The notes below the pieces were generated by a model. It was not told where the DNA came from. It made no database searches and saw nothing but the letters and a program-made list of their open reading frames with translations. Shown in pieces: positions 9,672 to 19,330 of a stretch of 64,000 nucleotides of DNA. Position 1 is the first letter of the stretch. Every line of letters begins with the position of its first letter. The DNA is taken from positions 7,860,001 through 7,924,000 of the forward strand of contig NC_004463.1 of NCBI RefSeq assembly GCF_000011365.1. Direction: 5' to 3'. The position numbers and the translations under genes are program-made. Source of the stretch: Bradyrhizobium diazoefficiens USDA 110. Lineage in GTDB: Bacteria > Pseudomonadota > Alphaproteobacteria > Rhizobiales > Xanthobacteraceae.

Positions 9672-10718
9672 TCAGCACTTCACCCGCTTCTGCTCGCGGT
9701 CGACGGCGGCTTTGACGCCGGCGGAGGCGCGCGGGTATTTGCGGCCGACCTCGCCGAAGGCGGCGCAGGCGGCCTCCTTCTCCTTCAGCGCGGCCAGCGA
9801 CTGGCCGAGCCGCAGCAGCGCATCCGGCGCCTTGGCCGACTTCTCGTATTTGGTGGTGACGGCGAGGAAGGCTTCCGCGGAGTCGCGATATTGCTGGCGC
9901 TGGAAGTAGCTCTCGCCGAGCCAGTATTGCGCGTCGCCGAGCAGCGGGTCGCTCGGATATTTCTGCGCGAAGTTCTTCATGGTCTGCTCGGCGAGCGCAT
10001 AGTCCTTGCGCTGCATGTAGCCGATGCCGAGATCGAACTCGTCGCGCGGCGTCGCCGACGGCGGCAGGGTGGTCAGGCCGGTGCCGGCGGCTGGCGCAGG
10101 AGAGCCCTGTTGGACCGGCGGATAGCCGGGCTGGGCTGCCGGCGGCACGCCCTGCTGATAGCGCGGGCTGGTGTTGGCGAGATCGAGCGGCTCGCCGGCG
10201 TTGCGCCCTCCGGGCGCTCCGCCAGGGACTCCCGCCGACATCGGCTGCTGGCCGCCGCCGAGCGCGCGCGGCGCGCCGGGCGCGCTCGGATTCTGGCTGG
10301 GGTCAAAGGCATCGCCACGGCGGCGCGTGCCGGGGGCACCGGGCGCCGGCTGCTCCTGAACGATCGGCGGGGGAGACGCGATCTGCGGCTGCTCGTAATT
10401 CGGCTGGGCGGGTTGCGGCTGCTGCTGGCGATAGGCCGGCGCAGCCTGCGCGGGTGGCACGGCGGCGACACTGGGCTGCACCGGCGCCTGTCCGGGCGCA
10501 GCTTGCGCACCGCCTTCGAGCGCCCGCAGGCGCTCTTCGAGCTGGCGGTTGCGGTATTGCAATTCTTCGTTCTGGCCGGTGAGCTGGCGCAGCTGGTTCT
10601 CCAGCCGCTCGATCCGCATCTCGGGGTCATCGTCCGACTGCGCGAGGACAGGCGAACACAAGGAGAGCAGCGCGGCGGTCGCCACGGTGCCGGTAAAGAC
10701 CTTAAATCTGGATGACAT
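9672..10718 (-). CDS. cpoB: Tol-Pal system protein CpoB/YbgF
   Basis: A 348-residue periplasmic protein that coordinates peptidoglycan synthesis with Tol-Pal driven outer-membrane constriction. A signal peptide ends at VLAQS (about residue 26). It is followed by a coiled-coil segment (residues about 33-65, MRIERLENQLRQLTGQNEEL), a long P/A/Q/G-rich linker and C-terminal TPR repeats starting near FDLGIGYMQRKDYALAEQ and ending with AKAPDALLRLGQSLAALKEK. The ATG at 10718 is preceded by GGGCAAG and gives a clean signal peptide; the frame extends further upstream but without one. The proline-rich linker is much longer than in the E. coli protein. Confidence 0.92.
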   Translation of the reverse strand: MSSRFKVFTGTVATAALLSLCSPVLAQSDDDPEMRIERLENQLRQLTGQNEELQYRNRQLEERLRALEGGAQAAPGQAPVQPSVAAVPPAQAAPAYRQQQPQPAQPNYEQPQIASPPPIVQEQPAPGAPGTRRRGDAFDPSQNPSAPGAPRALGGGQQPMSAGVPGGAPGGRNAGEPLDLANTSPRYQQGVPPAAQPGYPPVQQGSPAPAAGTGLTTLPPSATPRDEFDLGIGYMQRKDYALAEQTMKNFAQKYPSDPLLGDAQYWLGESYFQRQQYRDSAEAFLAVTTKYEKSAKAPDALLRLGQSLAALKEKEAACAAFGEVGRKYPRASAGVKAAVDREQKRVKC

Positions 10719-10843
10719 CTTGCCCTGACGACGAAAGCGAAATGGCCTGCGACGGAACATTCGACGCGCCACACATTGAAGGGGAGTACGCCAAAAATGT
10801 GACTGGCACCACGGGGTTTCTGTCACAGATCGCTGAAACGAAA

Positions 10844-10865
10844 CCGGCGCCCGTGAGGGCGCCGG
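10844..10865 (-). terminator. Terminator downstream of pal
   Basis: A perfect 9-bp GC-rich stem (CCGGCGCCC, loop GTGA, GGGCGCCGG) followed in the minus direction by TTTCGTTTC. It lies between the pal stop codon (10908) and cpoB, so cpoB probably has its own promoter or depends on read-through. Confidence 0.65.
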
Positions 10866-10907
10866 CATAATCGAATTCTGAAGATGAACGGCGCCTGACT
10901 TGAAGCG

Positions 10908-11396
10908 TCAGGAGCTCGCGTTCAGCACGGTGACGGCGCGGCGGTTCTGCGACCAGCAGGAGATGTCGTTACAGACGGCCACCGGCCGCTCCTTGCCGTA
11001 GGAGATCGTGCGCATGCGGTTCGCATCGATGCCGCGCGAGGCGAGGAACGAACGCACCGATTGGGCTCTGCGGGCACCGAGCGCGATGTTGTATTCGCGG
11101 GTGCCGCGCTCGTCGGCATGACCTTCGATGGTGAAGGAGTAGCGCGGATAGGTCTGCAGCCACTGCGCCTGCTTCTCCAGGGTCACGATCGCCTGCGGGG
11201 TCAGATCGGTCTGGTCGCTTTCGAAGAACACGCGGTCGCCCACGTTGACGACGAAGTCCTGCTGGCTGCCCGGCGTCGCCGCGTTGGCCATCGCATCCGC
11301 AGCAGAGTTCTTGTTGGCGCAGGCGCCCATCGACAGCGCGACGGCAAGCACCGCGGCCAGCTTCAATCCCTGGAGGATACGCATAGGATGTTTCAT
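10908..11396 (-). CDS. pal: Peptidoglycan-associated lipoprotein Pal
   Basis: A 162-residue outer-membrane lipoprotein that binds peptidoglycan and TolB. The signal peptide ends in a lipobox-like MGAC with the lipidated Cys at about residue 27. The OmpA-like C-terminal domain has the conserved IEGHADERGTREYN and ALGARRAQSV motifs, including the Asp and Arg that contact diaminopimelate. GGAGG precedes the ATG at 11396. It is separated from tolB by two unrelated genes and followed by a terminator. Confidence 0.95.
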   Translation of the reverse strand: MKHPMRILQGLKLAAVLAVALSMGACANKNSAADAMANAATPGSQQDFVVNVGDRVFFESDQTDLTPQAIVTLEKQAQWLQTYPRYSFTIEGHADERGTREYNIALGARRAQSVRSFLASRGIDANRMRTISYGKERPVAVCNDISCWSQNRRAVTVLNASS

Positions 11397-11666
11397 TCCG
11401 GAGCCTCCACGCTCGCGTTAGTCCACTGCTGTCCGGTCTACAGGGGGTTGGTTAAGCGAACGTTCCGTCAACCTTGATGGGATGTTGCCAGAGCCGGTCA
11501 AATGCCCCCCACCGGCGAAAAGCACCCGTCATGGTTAATGGGTTGTAAATGTGGCGCGAGGGTGAAAGCAAGCCGCGTTCACCGGCAAAATCGCTGGCTT
11601 TGCTTGAATTTTGGGCCTGAGCCCCGGGAAATCCCGGAGCACCTTCGTCAGGCGGCCCGCCGGGAA

Positions 11667-12392
11667 TCAGGCGTGAGCGGCATCCGGCACCCGCAGCGGC
11701 TGCTGCGGCGCCTGGCGCTGCGCGCTGCGCCCGAACAGCATCCGCCGCTCGAAGGCGGTGGACCGCATGATCGGATAGCGTTCGAACACCTTCTTGCGGA
11801 AGGTCGGGAAATCCGCCGCCATCAGTCCGAACGGCTTGGTGAGACCGGGAACCAGCCTCGGCTCGGCAATGGTCTCGTGCAGAAACACCCGCCGGTAGAA
11901 GGCCTGATGCTCGGGACGCACGATCGCAAGGCCAAGATCGGCATTGAAATGCTCGCAGGCCATGTAGGCGAGCCGGGTCGTCAGGTAGGGCAATTCCGGA
12001 ACCCGCTTCACCTGGTCGGGATCGGCGACAAACCGCGTGGGGTCGATCATGACCTCGCCGCGATCGAGTCGCGGCAGCAGGATCTCGGGAAAGACATCGG
12101 CCGAGGTCGACTGCCGCCACTCCGATGTCAGCACGCTGATGCGCACGGAGCTGCAAAGCTCGCCGTGCAGATAGACGCCGAAGGTCCACGCGTTCGGCAA
12201 TTCGTCATACTGGTCGGTGACGCGCGCGTCCGCGGATTCCTTGACGGCGCCTTCGCGTAGATAGGCGCGGTAGCGGAGATTGTAGATCTTCTCCTTCTCC
12301 GCGACCGTGTCGGCGAGATGATAATCGACGTCAGTCAGGAGCTCGGCGCCCCGTCCTACAGCCGAAATGATCGCTCTGGCTGAGGACTGCAT
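11667..12392 (-). CDS. N-acyl amino acid synthase (FeeM)-like acyltransferase
   Basis: A 241-residue GNAT-fold protein of the group that includes FeeM N-acyl amino acid synthases and LuxI-type autoinducer synthases. Recognisable features are the N-terminal EKIYNLRYRAYLREG, a CSSVRISVL beta strand and the MIDPTRFVADPD motif, where acyl-ACP-linked chemistry takes place in relatives. The likely reaction is transfer of a fatty acyl group from acyl-ACP to an amino acid or related amine, but the acceptor is unknown. It lies directly downstream of a GGDEF-EAL gene on the same strand and just ahead of pal. Confidence 0.7.
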   Translation of the reverse strand: MQSSARAIISAVGRGAELLTDVDYHLADTVAEKEKIYNLRYRAYLREGAVKESADARVTDQYDELPNAWTFGVYLHGELCSSVRISVLTSEWRQSTSADVFPEILLPRLDRGEVMIDPTRFVADPDQVKRVPELPYLTTRLAYMACEHFNADLGLAIVRPEHQAFYRRVFLHETIAEPRLVPGLTKPFGLMAADFPTFRKKVFERYPIMRSTAFERRMLFGRSAQRQAPQQPLRVPDAAHA

Positions 12393-12574
12393 TCCAACTC
12401 CTTACCCACCACCGCTCACCGCATGCGCGCGGGAACAACCTCCACGCGCGTGATGATTTATTAACAGCTTCTTAACAACGAAGCAAAGCAATCGAAGTGT
12501 TAGGGTTAATCCCCCCGTAGCACTACGGTGCCCGGGCAACAGACTGAAACGACGGGAAATTCTCGGACGCGGAC

Positions 12575-14905
12575 TTAAGCGAAGGAGCGCGAGCCGACGA
12601 CCTGGAGCAGGGCTTCGTCGCGCCGTCCATGCGAGGCGTTGAGGAGCTGGCGCATCCGCACGGCGGGCACCGGGCGGCTGAACAGATAGCCCTGCGCCTC
12701 GGAGACGGTGCCGTCGGCGCTGATCAGCTCGAGCTGCTCGTTGGTCTCGATGCCCTCGACCACGACCGCCATGCCGAGGTCGGCGGACAGCCGCGCCACG
12801 CCGCGCAACAGCGTCAGCGGCCGGTCGGTGTCGATGCCTTCGAGGAAGGAGCGGTCGATCTTCACCTTCTGCATCGGGAAATTGTGCAGGTAGCTGAGGC
12901 TCGAATAGCCGGTGCCGAAATCGTCGAGCGAGATGCGCACGCCGAGCGCATGCAGCTGCGAGAGGATGTCGTGGGTGAGCTGGGTGTTGCGCAACAGCGA
13001 GGACTCGGTGATCTCGATCTCCAGCCGATGCGCCGGCAGGCCCGAGACCTCCAGCGCGTAGCGAATTTCGCTCAGCACGTCGCGCTGGTGGAATTGCTGC
13101 GGCGAGAAGTTGACGGCGACGCTGACGCCCTCGGGCCACTTCATGCATTCCATGCAGGCGCGGCGCAGGATCCAGCGGCCGAGATCGACGATCAGGCCCA
13201 TGTCCTCGGCGACCGGGATGATGTCGACCGGCGAGACCGTGCCGCGCACCGGATGATTCCAGCGCAGCAGCGCCTCGCATGTGGTGATCTTGCCGGACTT
13301 GAGATTGACCAGCGGCTGGTAGAACAGCTCGAACTCCTCGTTGGCGAGCGCCTTGCGCAGGTCGAGCTCGAGGATGCGGCGGGCCTCGACGGTCGCCGCC
13401 ATCTCGTCGCGGAAGAAGCAGAAGGTGCCGCGGCCGTCGGCCTTGGCGCGGTACAGCGCCATGTCGGCGTTCTTGAGCAGCGTATCGGCGCTGATGCCAT
13501 CCGGCGAGGTCAGCGCGATGCCGACGCTGGCGCCGATCTCGACCAGGTGATTGTCGATGCGATAGCGCTCGCTCAGCCGCTCGACGATGCGGCGGGCGAG
13601 GCTTGCGGCATCCTCGGGCGAGCTGATGTCCTGCTGGAACACGACGAACTCGTCGCCGCCGAAGCGGGCGACGAAATCCTCCGGCCGCAGCATCTCGCGC
13701 AGGCGGTTGGCGACCGCACACAGCAGCTGGTCGCCGCAGGGATGACCCAGCGTGTCATTGACCTGCTTGAACTGGTCGAGGTCGACGAACAGCAGCGCGG
13801 AGAGCCGTTCGGCATGGTGCGAAATCGCCAGCAGCCGCTCGATCTCGTCGCGGAAGGAGACCCGGTTGGGCAGCGCCGTGAGGTCGTCATAGCGGGCGAG
13901 ATGGCTGATCCGGGCTTCCGCGTTGGTGCGTTCGGTGATGTCTTCCAGCAGCAGCACGGTGCCGCCGCCGGTCATCGGCTGGAACGTCCAGGCGAGCGAG
14001 CGGCCCCGCGCGGGATTGGGATCCGCGGTGGCGATCTCGCGGATTCGCGCGTGCTCGATCTCGGCCAGGATCTGGTTGCCGCTCTCCGCCGAGATGGAGC
14101 CTGCGGCGACGCAGGCCGACACGATATCGACGGCGGTGGCGCCGCGCTTGACCAGATCCTCGGGCAAGCTCATCAGCTCGCCGAAACGATGGTTCATCAC
14201 CGCAAGGCGCCCATCGGCGCGAAACATGCACAGCCCGTGCGGCATGTTGTTGAGCGCGGTATCGAACTGGCTCGCCAGCGCGGATTCGCGGAAGCTAGAG
14301 GTCAGCGCCTTGACGAAGATCGCGTGCAGGCTGAGGTTGATGTTCTTCAGGCCGATGAAGAAGAACACGAGCAGGATCGCAAGACCGATGTGGTAGAATC
14401 CGCCATGCAGCAGCAGGGCGAGCGACATCGGACCGCAGGCGAGCGCGACGTGCCACTGGATCACCCGGGGCTGGCCGTAATTGCGGGCGGCGCCGCCGGC
14501 GGTGTAGCCGATGCCGATGGCGACACAGAGCATGTCGGCGACCGGATCCTCGTTGTTGTAGATGACGACGAAGGCCCATATGCCGAGCACCGCCGCATAG
14601 CTGAGCGCGCCGATCCAGTAACGCGGCTCCAGATGCTTGGCCTCTTCGAATGACAGTCCCTGCGTCCGGTTTTCGTATCCGCGCATCTGGAATGCGCGCG
14701 CGGTGCCGATGGCGATCAGGAGAAACGCGATCGGCCACAGCCAGACGTCGCCGGTCTTCAGCGCAGTCATCACCGCGGCCACGGCCGCGGAGGCCGAGCC
14801 CAGGAAAATCGCCCAGAAATTCTGCACCATAGAGTTGATGAGAGCGGCGTAGAGTATCGGCTCCAGCTCGTCTCGATCGCTCTGCTTCTGGTCGGCCAGT
14901 TGCAT
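12575..14905 (-). CDS. Membrane GGDEF-EAL c-di-GMP signalling protein
   Basis: A 776-residue protein. About six membrane helices occupy residues 25-200. A PAS-like segment (about 210-330, FDTALNNMPHGLCMFRADG) is followed by a GGDEF domain with an intact FGGDEF site and an RPED inhibitory I-site, then an EAL domain with EALLRWNHP, EIEITESSLL and DDFGTGYSSLSYL. Both catalytic cores look intact, so it may make and break cyclic di-GMP, with the net activity set by the sensor part. It lies between tolB and the acyltransferase gene on the same strand; a strong terminator after tolB suggests it has its own promoter. Confidence 0.93.
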   Translation of the reverse strand: MQLADQKQSDRDELEPILYAALINSMVQNFWAIFLGSASAAVAAVMTALKTGDVWLWPIAFLLIAIGTARAFQMRGYENRTQGLSFEEAKHLEPRYWIGALSYAAVLGIWAFVVIYNNEDPVADMLCVAIGIGYTAGGAARNYGQPRVIQWHVALACGPMSLALLLHGGFYHIGLAILLVFFFIGLKNINLSLHAIFVKALTSSFRESALASQFDTALNNMPHGLCMFRADGRLAVMNHRFGELMSLPEDLVKRGATAVDIVSACVAAGSISAESGNQILAEIEHARIREIATADPNPARGRSLAWTFQPMTGGGTVLLLEDITERTNAEARISHLARYDDLTALPNRVSFRDEIERLLAISHHAERLSALLFVDLDQFKQVNDTLGHPCGDQLLCAVANRLREMLRPEDFVARFGGDEFVVFQQDISSPEDAASLARRIVERLSERYRIDNHLVEIGASVGIALTSPDGISADTLLKNADMALYRAKADGRGTFCFFRDEMAATVEARRILELDLRKALANEEFELFYQPLVNLKSGKITTCEALLRWNHPVRGTVSPVDIIPVAEDMGLIVDLGRWILRRACMECMKWPEGVSVAVNFSPQQFHQRDVLSEIRYALEVSGLPAHRLEIEITESSLLRNTQLTHDILSQLHALGVRISLDDFGTGYSSLSYLHNFPMQKVKIDRSFLEGIDTDRPLTLLRGVARLSADLGMAVVVEGIETNEQLELISADGTVSEAQGYLFSRPVPAVRMRQLLNASHGRRDEALLQVVGSRSFA

Positions 14906-15117
14906 CGGCTTGTTACGCGTCCTGTTTGGAGCGTACTTTTACTCAGCCCAGGTGAAGCTTTCCTGAGGGAACATCGTTAAAGTCGGGTTGTTTTTCGGCA
15001 ATAGCGAACCGATTTCCGCTGAAATATCAAGCAACTAGGCAAGCGTTGCCGAGCGCAAGGTGAAGGAAAGCTTGCCGCGCGCGCAGAACCCGAAAAAATC
15101 GGCGTGATTTTTCGAAA

Positions 15118-15143
15118 AGATCGCGCGTCCAAACGCGCGATCT
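15118..15143 (-). terminator. Terminator of the tolQRAB operon
   Basis: A perfect 11-bp stem (AGATCGCGCGT, loop CCAA, ACGCGCGATCT) followed on the minus strand by TTTTCGAAAAATC. The stem begins within the tolB stop codon. It should end the tolQ-tolR-tolA-tolB transcript. Confidence 0.75.
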
Positions 15144-16506
15144 ATTGACCAGCCGTCGACGACAACAGCGGCGACCATGCCGGGTCGGAGGCGAAGCCCG
15201 GCGTCGGCACCTTCAGCTCGTTGCGGCCGGAAATGTCGACGCTGTACAGCGACGGTCCGCCGCTGCCGCCGGGATCGCGGAAGAACATCAGCACGCGGCC
15301 GTTCGGCGAGAAGGTCGGGCCCTCGTTGTGGAAGCCGGAGGTGAGCAACCGCTCGCCGCTGCCGTCCGGCTTCATGACGCCGATCGAGAACTGTCCGCCG
15401 CCCTGCCTGGTGAAGGCGATGTAGTCGCCGCGCGGCGACCACACCGGCGTCGAATAGGTGGCGTTGGTGTCGTCCTTGGAGAAGGAGATGCGCTGCGCAG
15501 CTCCCCCGCCCGCGGCCATGACGTAGATCTGCGACCGGCCACCGCGATCGGACTCGAAGCAGATGCGGGTGCCGTCCGGCGAGTAAGACGGAGACGTGTC
15601 GATCGCCGGCGTGTCGGTGAGACGCGTGGTCGAGCGCGAACGCAGATCCATCACGAACAGGTTGGAGTTGCCGCCCTGTTGCAGGCTCATGATGACGCGC
15701 TGGCCGTCCGGCGAGAAGCGCGGCGCAAAGGTCATGCCGGGGAAGTTCCCGACGATCTCGCGCTGGCCGGTCTCGATGTTGAAGAGATAGACCTTCGGAT
15801 CGCCCTGGCCGAACTCCATGTAGGTGATCTCTTGCGAGTTCGGCGAGAAGCGCGGCGTCAGCACGAGGTCGGAGCCGCGGGTCAGATAGCGCACATTGGC
15901 GCCGTCCTGGTCCATCATGGCGAGCCGCTTGACGCGGCGCTCCTTCGGCCCGGTCTCGTCCACGAAAACCACGCGGCTGTCGAAATAGCCCTTCTCGCCG
16001 GTCATCCGCTCGTAGATCTGGTCGGAGATGATATGGGCGATGCGGCGCCAGTATTCCGGCGAGGTGAAGTATTGCTGGCCGGCAAGCTGCTGGCCGGAGA
16101 CCACGTCCCAGAGGCGGAATTCGGCCTTCAGCCTGCCGTCCGGCTGCCGCGTCATGCGGCCGGTGACCAGCGCCTGGGCGTTGATGGTCTTCCAGTTCTG
16201 GAATTGCGGCGCGACGTCGATGTTGCTGATGCGCTCGATGAACGCGGCCTGGTCGATCGGCGCGAACAGGCCAGAGCGCTTCAGATTGTTGGTGATGACC
16301 TGCGTGACACCGTTGCCGACGTCGCCGTCCGACGGTGAGCCCGGCAGGAAGTTGGTGATCGCGATCGGGACCGGCTGGAATTCGGTGGGATCGATGCGGA
16401 GCCGCGGCTGGCCCTGAGCGAACGCATGTCCGCCCCCAAGCATCGCAAGTCCCGACCCGGTCAGGGTCATGAAGCGGCGGCGGGTGATCGATCGAGCGTC
16501 ATTCAT
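15142..16506 (-). CDS. tolB: Tol-Pal system translocation protein TolB
   Basis: A 454-residue periplasmic beta-propeller protein that links the TolQRA motor to Pal. An N-terminal domain ([12 protein letters not shown] onward) is followed by WD40-like PD40 repeats, seen as repeated motifs of the kind [18 protein letters not shown] and [10 protein letters not shown]. The N-terminus reads [14 protein letters not shown], a twin-arginine export motif instead of the plain Sec signal of the E. coli protein. ATG 16506 was chosen because it puts this signal at the start; the open frame reaches back to 16617. Confidence 0.95.
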   Translation of the reverse strand: MNDARSITRRRFMTLTGSGLAMLGGGHAFAQGQPRLRIDPTEFQPVPIAITNFLPGSPSDGDVGNGVTQVITNNLKRSGLFAPIDQAAFIERISNIDVAPQFQNWKTINAQALVTGRMTRQPDGRLKAEFRLWDVVSGQQLAGQQYFTSPEYWRRIAHIISDQIYERMTGEKGYFDSRVVFVDETGPKERRVKRLAMMDQDGANVRYLTRGSDLVLTPRFSPNSQEITYMEFGQGDPKVYLFNIETGQREIVGNFPGMTFAPRFSPDGQRVIMSLQQGGNSNLFVMDLRSRSTTRLTDTPAIDTSPSYSPDGTRICFESDRGGRSQIYVMAAGGGAAQRISFSKDDTNATYSTPVWSPRGDYIAFTRQGGGQFSIGVMKPDGSGERLLTSGFHNEGPTFSPNGRVLMFFRDPGGSGGPSLYSVDISGRNELKVPTPGFASDPAWSPLLSSTAGQ

Positions 16507-16529
16507 TGCAAAATTCTTTTGTTCGGATG

Positions 16530-17489
16530 TCACAACATGTCTTTCAGGCCGAAAGTCATCGGGATGAGCTTCCAGCTCTCGTACTGCTGCTTCGGCATGA
16601 ACGAATAGACCTGACATTGCACGATGGCGCGCTTGGCGCTCTCGGCCACCGCCTGGGCAATCGACCGCGACGGTCCTCTCACCGCAACCACGATGGGCTC
16701 GGACGCCAGCGATCCGTCGATCTTCATGGGAATGTCGATGTCGGCTTCGTATTGATCGGCGTCCTGTCCGTTATAGGTGGGCGTGAAGCAGCGCTTGACC
16801 GCGCCCTGGAACGCACCTCGCCAGGTCGCAACGTTGTTGGCGGCAGTCCCGGTCGTCGATCCCAGCGACGCCGACGCATTCAGCGCCGTTCCAGCGAGTT
16901 CATGCCGGGTCGCAGCGCGCTTGTCGAGGTCGCGCTGGATCTGCGCGGGATCGAAGCTGCGCTCCTTGGGCTTCGGCTGCTGCTGCGGCTGCACCGCCGC
17001 GACCTTCTGCTCCACGGGCTTGGGCGGCGGCTTCTTCGTTTCCAGCTTCTTCTGCAGCTCGGCGATCGGATCTTCCTTGGCCGGATCAGGCTTCTTTTCC
17101 TGCGGCTTCGGTTCTTCCTTCGGCTTCGCCTCGGCGACGGGCTTGGGCGGCTCGGGCTTCTTCTCGACCGGTTTCTCGACGGGCTTCGGCGGCGGCTCGG
17201 GCGTCGCGTTGGTCTTGATCAGCTCTTTCTTCTCGGTGACCTTCCCGACGGCGTCCTCTTCGGGCTTGGGCTCGGCGATCTTCTCGACCTTGGGCTTCGG
17301 CTTGTCCTTCTCGCCGGTCTTCTGCCCCGACATCATCTTCGCGAGCTGATCGGAGGAGATGATGTCGATCGGGAGCGACTCTTCCGGCGCGACGTAGGCC
17401 CTGCTGCTAAAGGTGACCAGCCCCCATCCAAGCACGAGGACATGGAGGGCAATCGACGCAACGAGTGTCTTGTCGACGTTCACCTTCAC
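16530..17489 (-). CDS. tolA: Cell-envelope protein TolA
   Basis: A 319-residue bitopic inner-membrane protein. One membrane helix (about residues 8-28, [18 protein letters not shown]) is followed by a long K/P/E-rich periplasmic rod (about 70-190, many PKP and EKK repeats) and a C-terminal domain (about 215-319) that would contact TolB and Pal. The helix carries the His-containing SHLS-like face (SIALHVL) that interacts with TolQ/TolR in this family. It starts three bases after the tolR stop codon. Confidence 0.93.
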   Translation of the reverse strand: MKVNVDKTLVASIALHVLVLGWGLVTFSSRAYVAPEESLPIDIISSDQLAKMMSGQKTGEKDKPKPKVEKIAEPKPEEDAVGKVTEKKELIKTNATPEPPPKPVEKPVEKKPEPPKPVAEAKPKEEPKPQEKKPDPAKEDPIAELQKKLETKKPPPKPVEQKVAAVQPQQQPKPKERSFDPAQIQRDLDKRAATRHELAGTALNASASLGSTTGTAANNVATWRGAFQGAVKRCFTPTYNGQDADQYEADIDIPMKIDGSLASEPIVVAVRGPSRSIAQAVAESAKRAIVQCQVYSFMPKQQYESWKLIPMTFGLKDML

Positions 17490-17492
17490 GGC

Positions 17493-17942
17493 TTACCCCT
17501 GGTCCGCTTCCGTGACGAGCGCCAGCTTCTTGAACCCCGCACCGGACAACAGGCCCATCACCCTGGCCACCGTGCCGTAATCCGCCTTCTTGTCGGCGCG
17601 CAGATAGATGCGTTCCTCGAGACCGCCGCGCGCGTCCGTGATCGCCTTCAGCTTCGGCACCAGCTCGTTGATCGCGATCTCGGAGTCGTTGATGAACACC
17701 TTGCCCTTGATGTCGACCGACATCTGGATTGGCTTCTGATCGTTCTGCTCGAGGCTCTTGGCCTGGGTCTGCGGCAGGTCGAGCGGCACGCCGACCGTGA
17801 GCAGCGGCGCCGACACCATGAAAATGATGAGCAGCACCAGCATCACGTCGACCATCGGCGTGACGTTGATCTCGGCCATGACCGGCTTGCGCCGGCTGCG
17901 GCGGCCGCCGCCTCCGGACGAACTCGCGACGTTCATGCCCAT
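17493..17942 (-). CDS. tolR: TolR/ExbD motor component
   Basis: A 149-residue protein with a cytoplasmic Gly/Ser/Arg-rich N-terminus, one membrane helix (about 28-48) and a periplasmic domain. The helix begins with the conserved NVTPMVDVMLVLLIIFM, where the Asp is the proton-carrying residue of the Tol motor. The C-terminal part has the usual TYGTVARVMGLL-like dimer segment. It lies 43 bases downstream of tolQ. Confidence 0.95.
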   Translation of the reverse strand: MGMNVASSSGGGGRRSRRKPVMAEINVTPMVDVMLVLLIIFMVSAPLLTVGVPLDLPQTQAKSLEQNDQKPIQMSVDIKGKVFINDSEIAINELVPKLKAITDARGGLEERIYLRADKKADYGTVARVMGLLSGAGFKKLALVTEADQG

Positions 17943-17985
17943 GGTCTGGTGCCCAAATTGCCCTTCACACTATACATGCCGTCCG

Positions 17986-18702
<717 letters not shown>

Positions 18703-19330
18703 AAGCTGTATCCTCTCAAGGCGATCGTTACCCGATGTTCCGCGGCAGCAAATGACCGCCGGTTCCCCAACTGCCGCGCTAGAACCGGCGCGGCCGGCAA
18801 GCCCGCTCAAAGCCTTGTCTTTCTGGGGTGCAGGGGGCTCGTCCAAAGCCGGCCGCCTGCATTCCCTGCCAAGATGTCAAAACTATGGGCCTCGACGACG
18901 GCTTATGGGCGCGATTGTCCACCCTTACCAGAGCCCGGCGATAGTTAATGCGGGGTTACCGGAGCTGAATTTGGCTGCCGGAAAGGCAGGCGGCACAGAC
19001 GGTTGGCCGTTTTGCTGCGGGACATGGCGGTACATGGCGGCCGACGGACCGGAGCCAGGTGCCACTGGCGAGGCCGGTTCCCTCCCCCCCAAGGCGACCC
19101 CAAGGCGGGAGGGAGCGCAATGGGACTCATGGCGCTACGACACTGCACAGCGGACGCCCCTTCTGGAACCTCCTCCCCTGCCCAGCCCGAAATCGCAGAA
19201 GGCGTAGCGTGCGCCACAGCTACACCACGTCCACATGCTCCATCTCGCATCTCACGGCGGGCACGAGCTGACAGGCTGAGTTCGCTGACAATAATATGCC
19301 GGCATCACCGGCCAGCCCGAGGAGCGTCCC
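18703..19330. other. Long intergenic region between tolQ and ggt
   Basis: This 628-base stretch must contain the promoters of the divergent tolQ operon and ggt genes. No recognisable protein, RNA or repeat was found. Two open frames crossing it have no known domain and skewed composition. Its length and lack of ybgC or ruv genes suggest a rearrangement breakpoint upstream of the Tol operon. Confidence 0.5.

Noticed and set aside
12629..14653. 674-codon frame opposite the GGDEF-EAL gene
   Set aside because: It is antisense to a clear gene and has a biased H/A/D/G composition.
18752..19207. 151-codon plus-strand frame upstream of ggt
   Set aside because: P/G-rich composition, no domain and no ribosome site.
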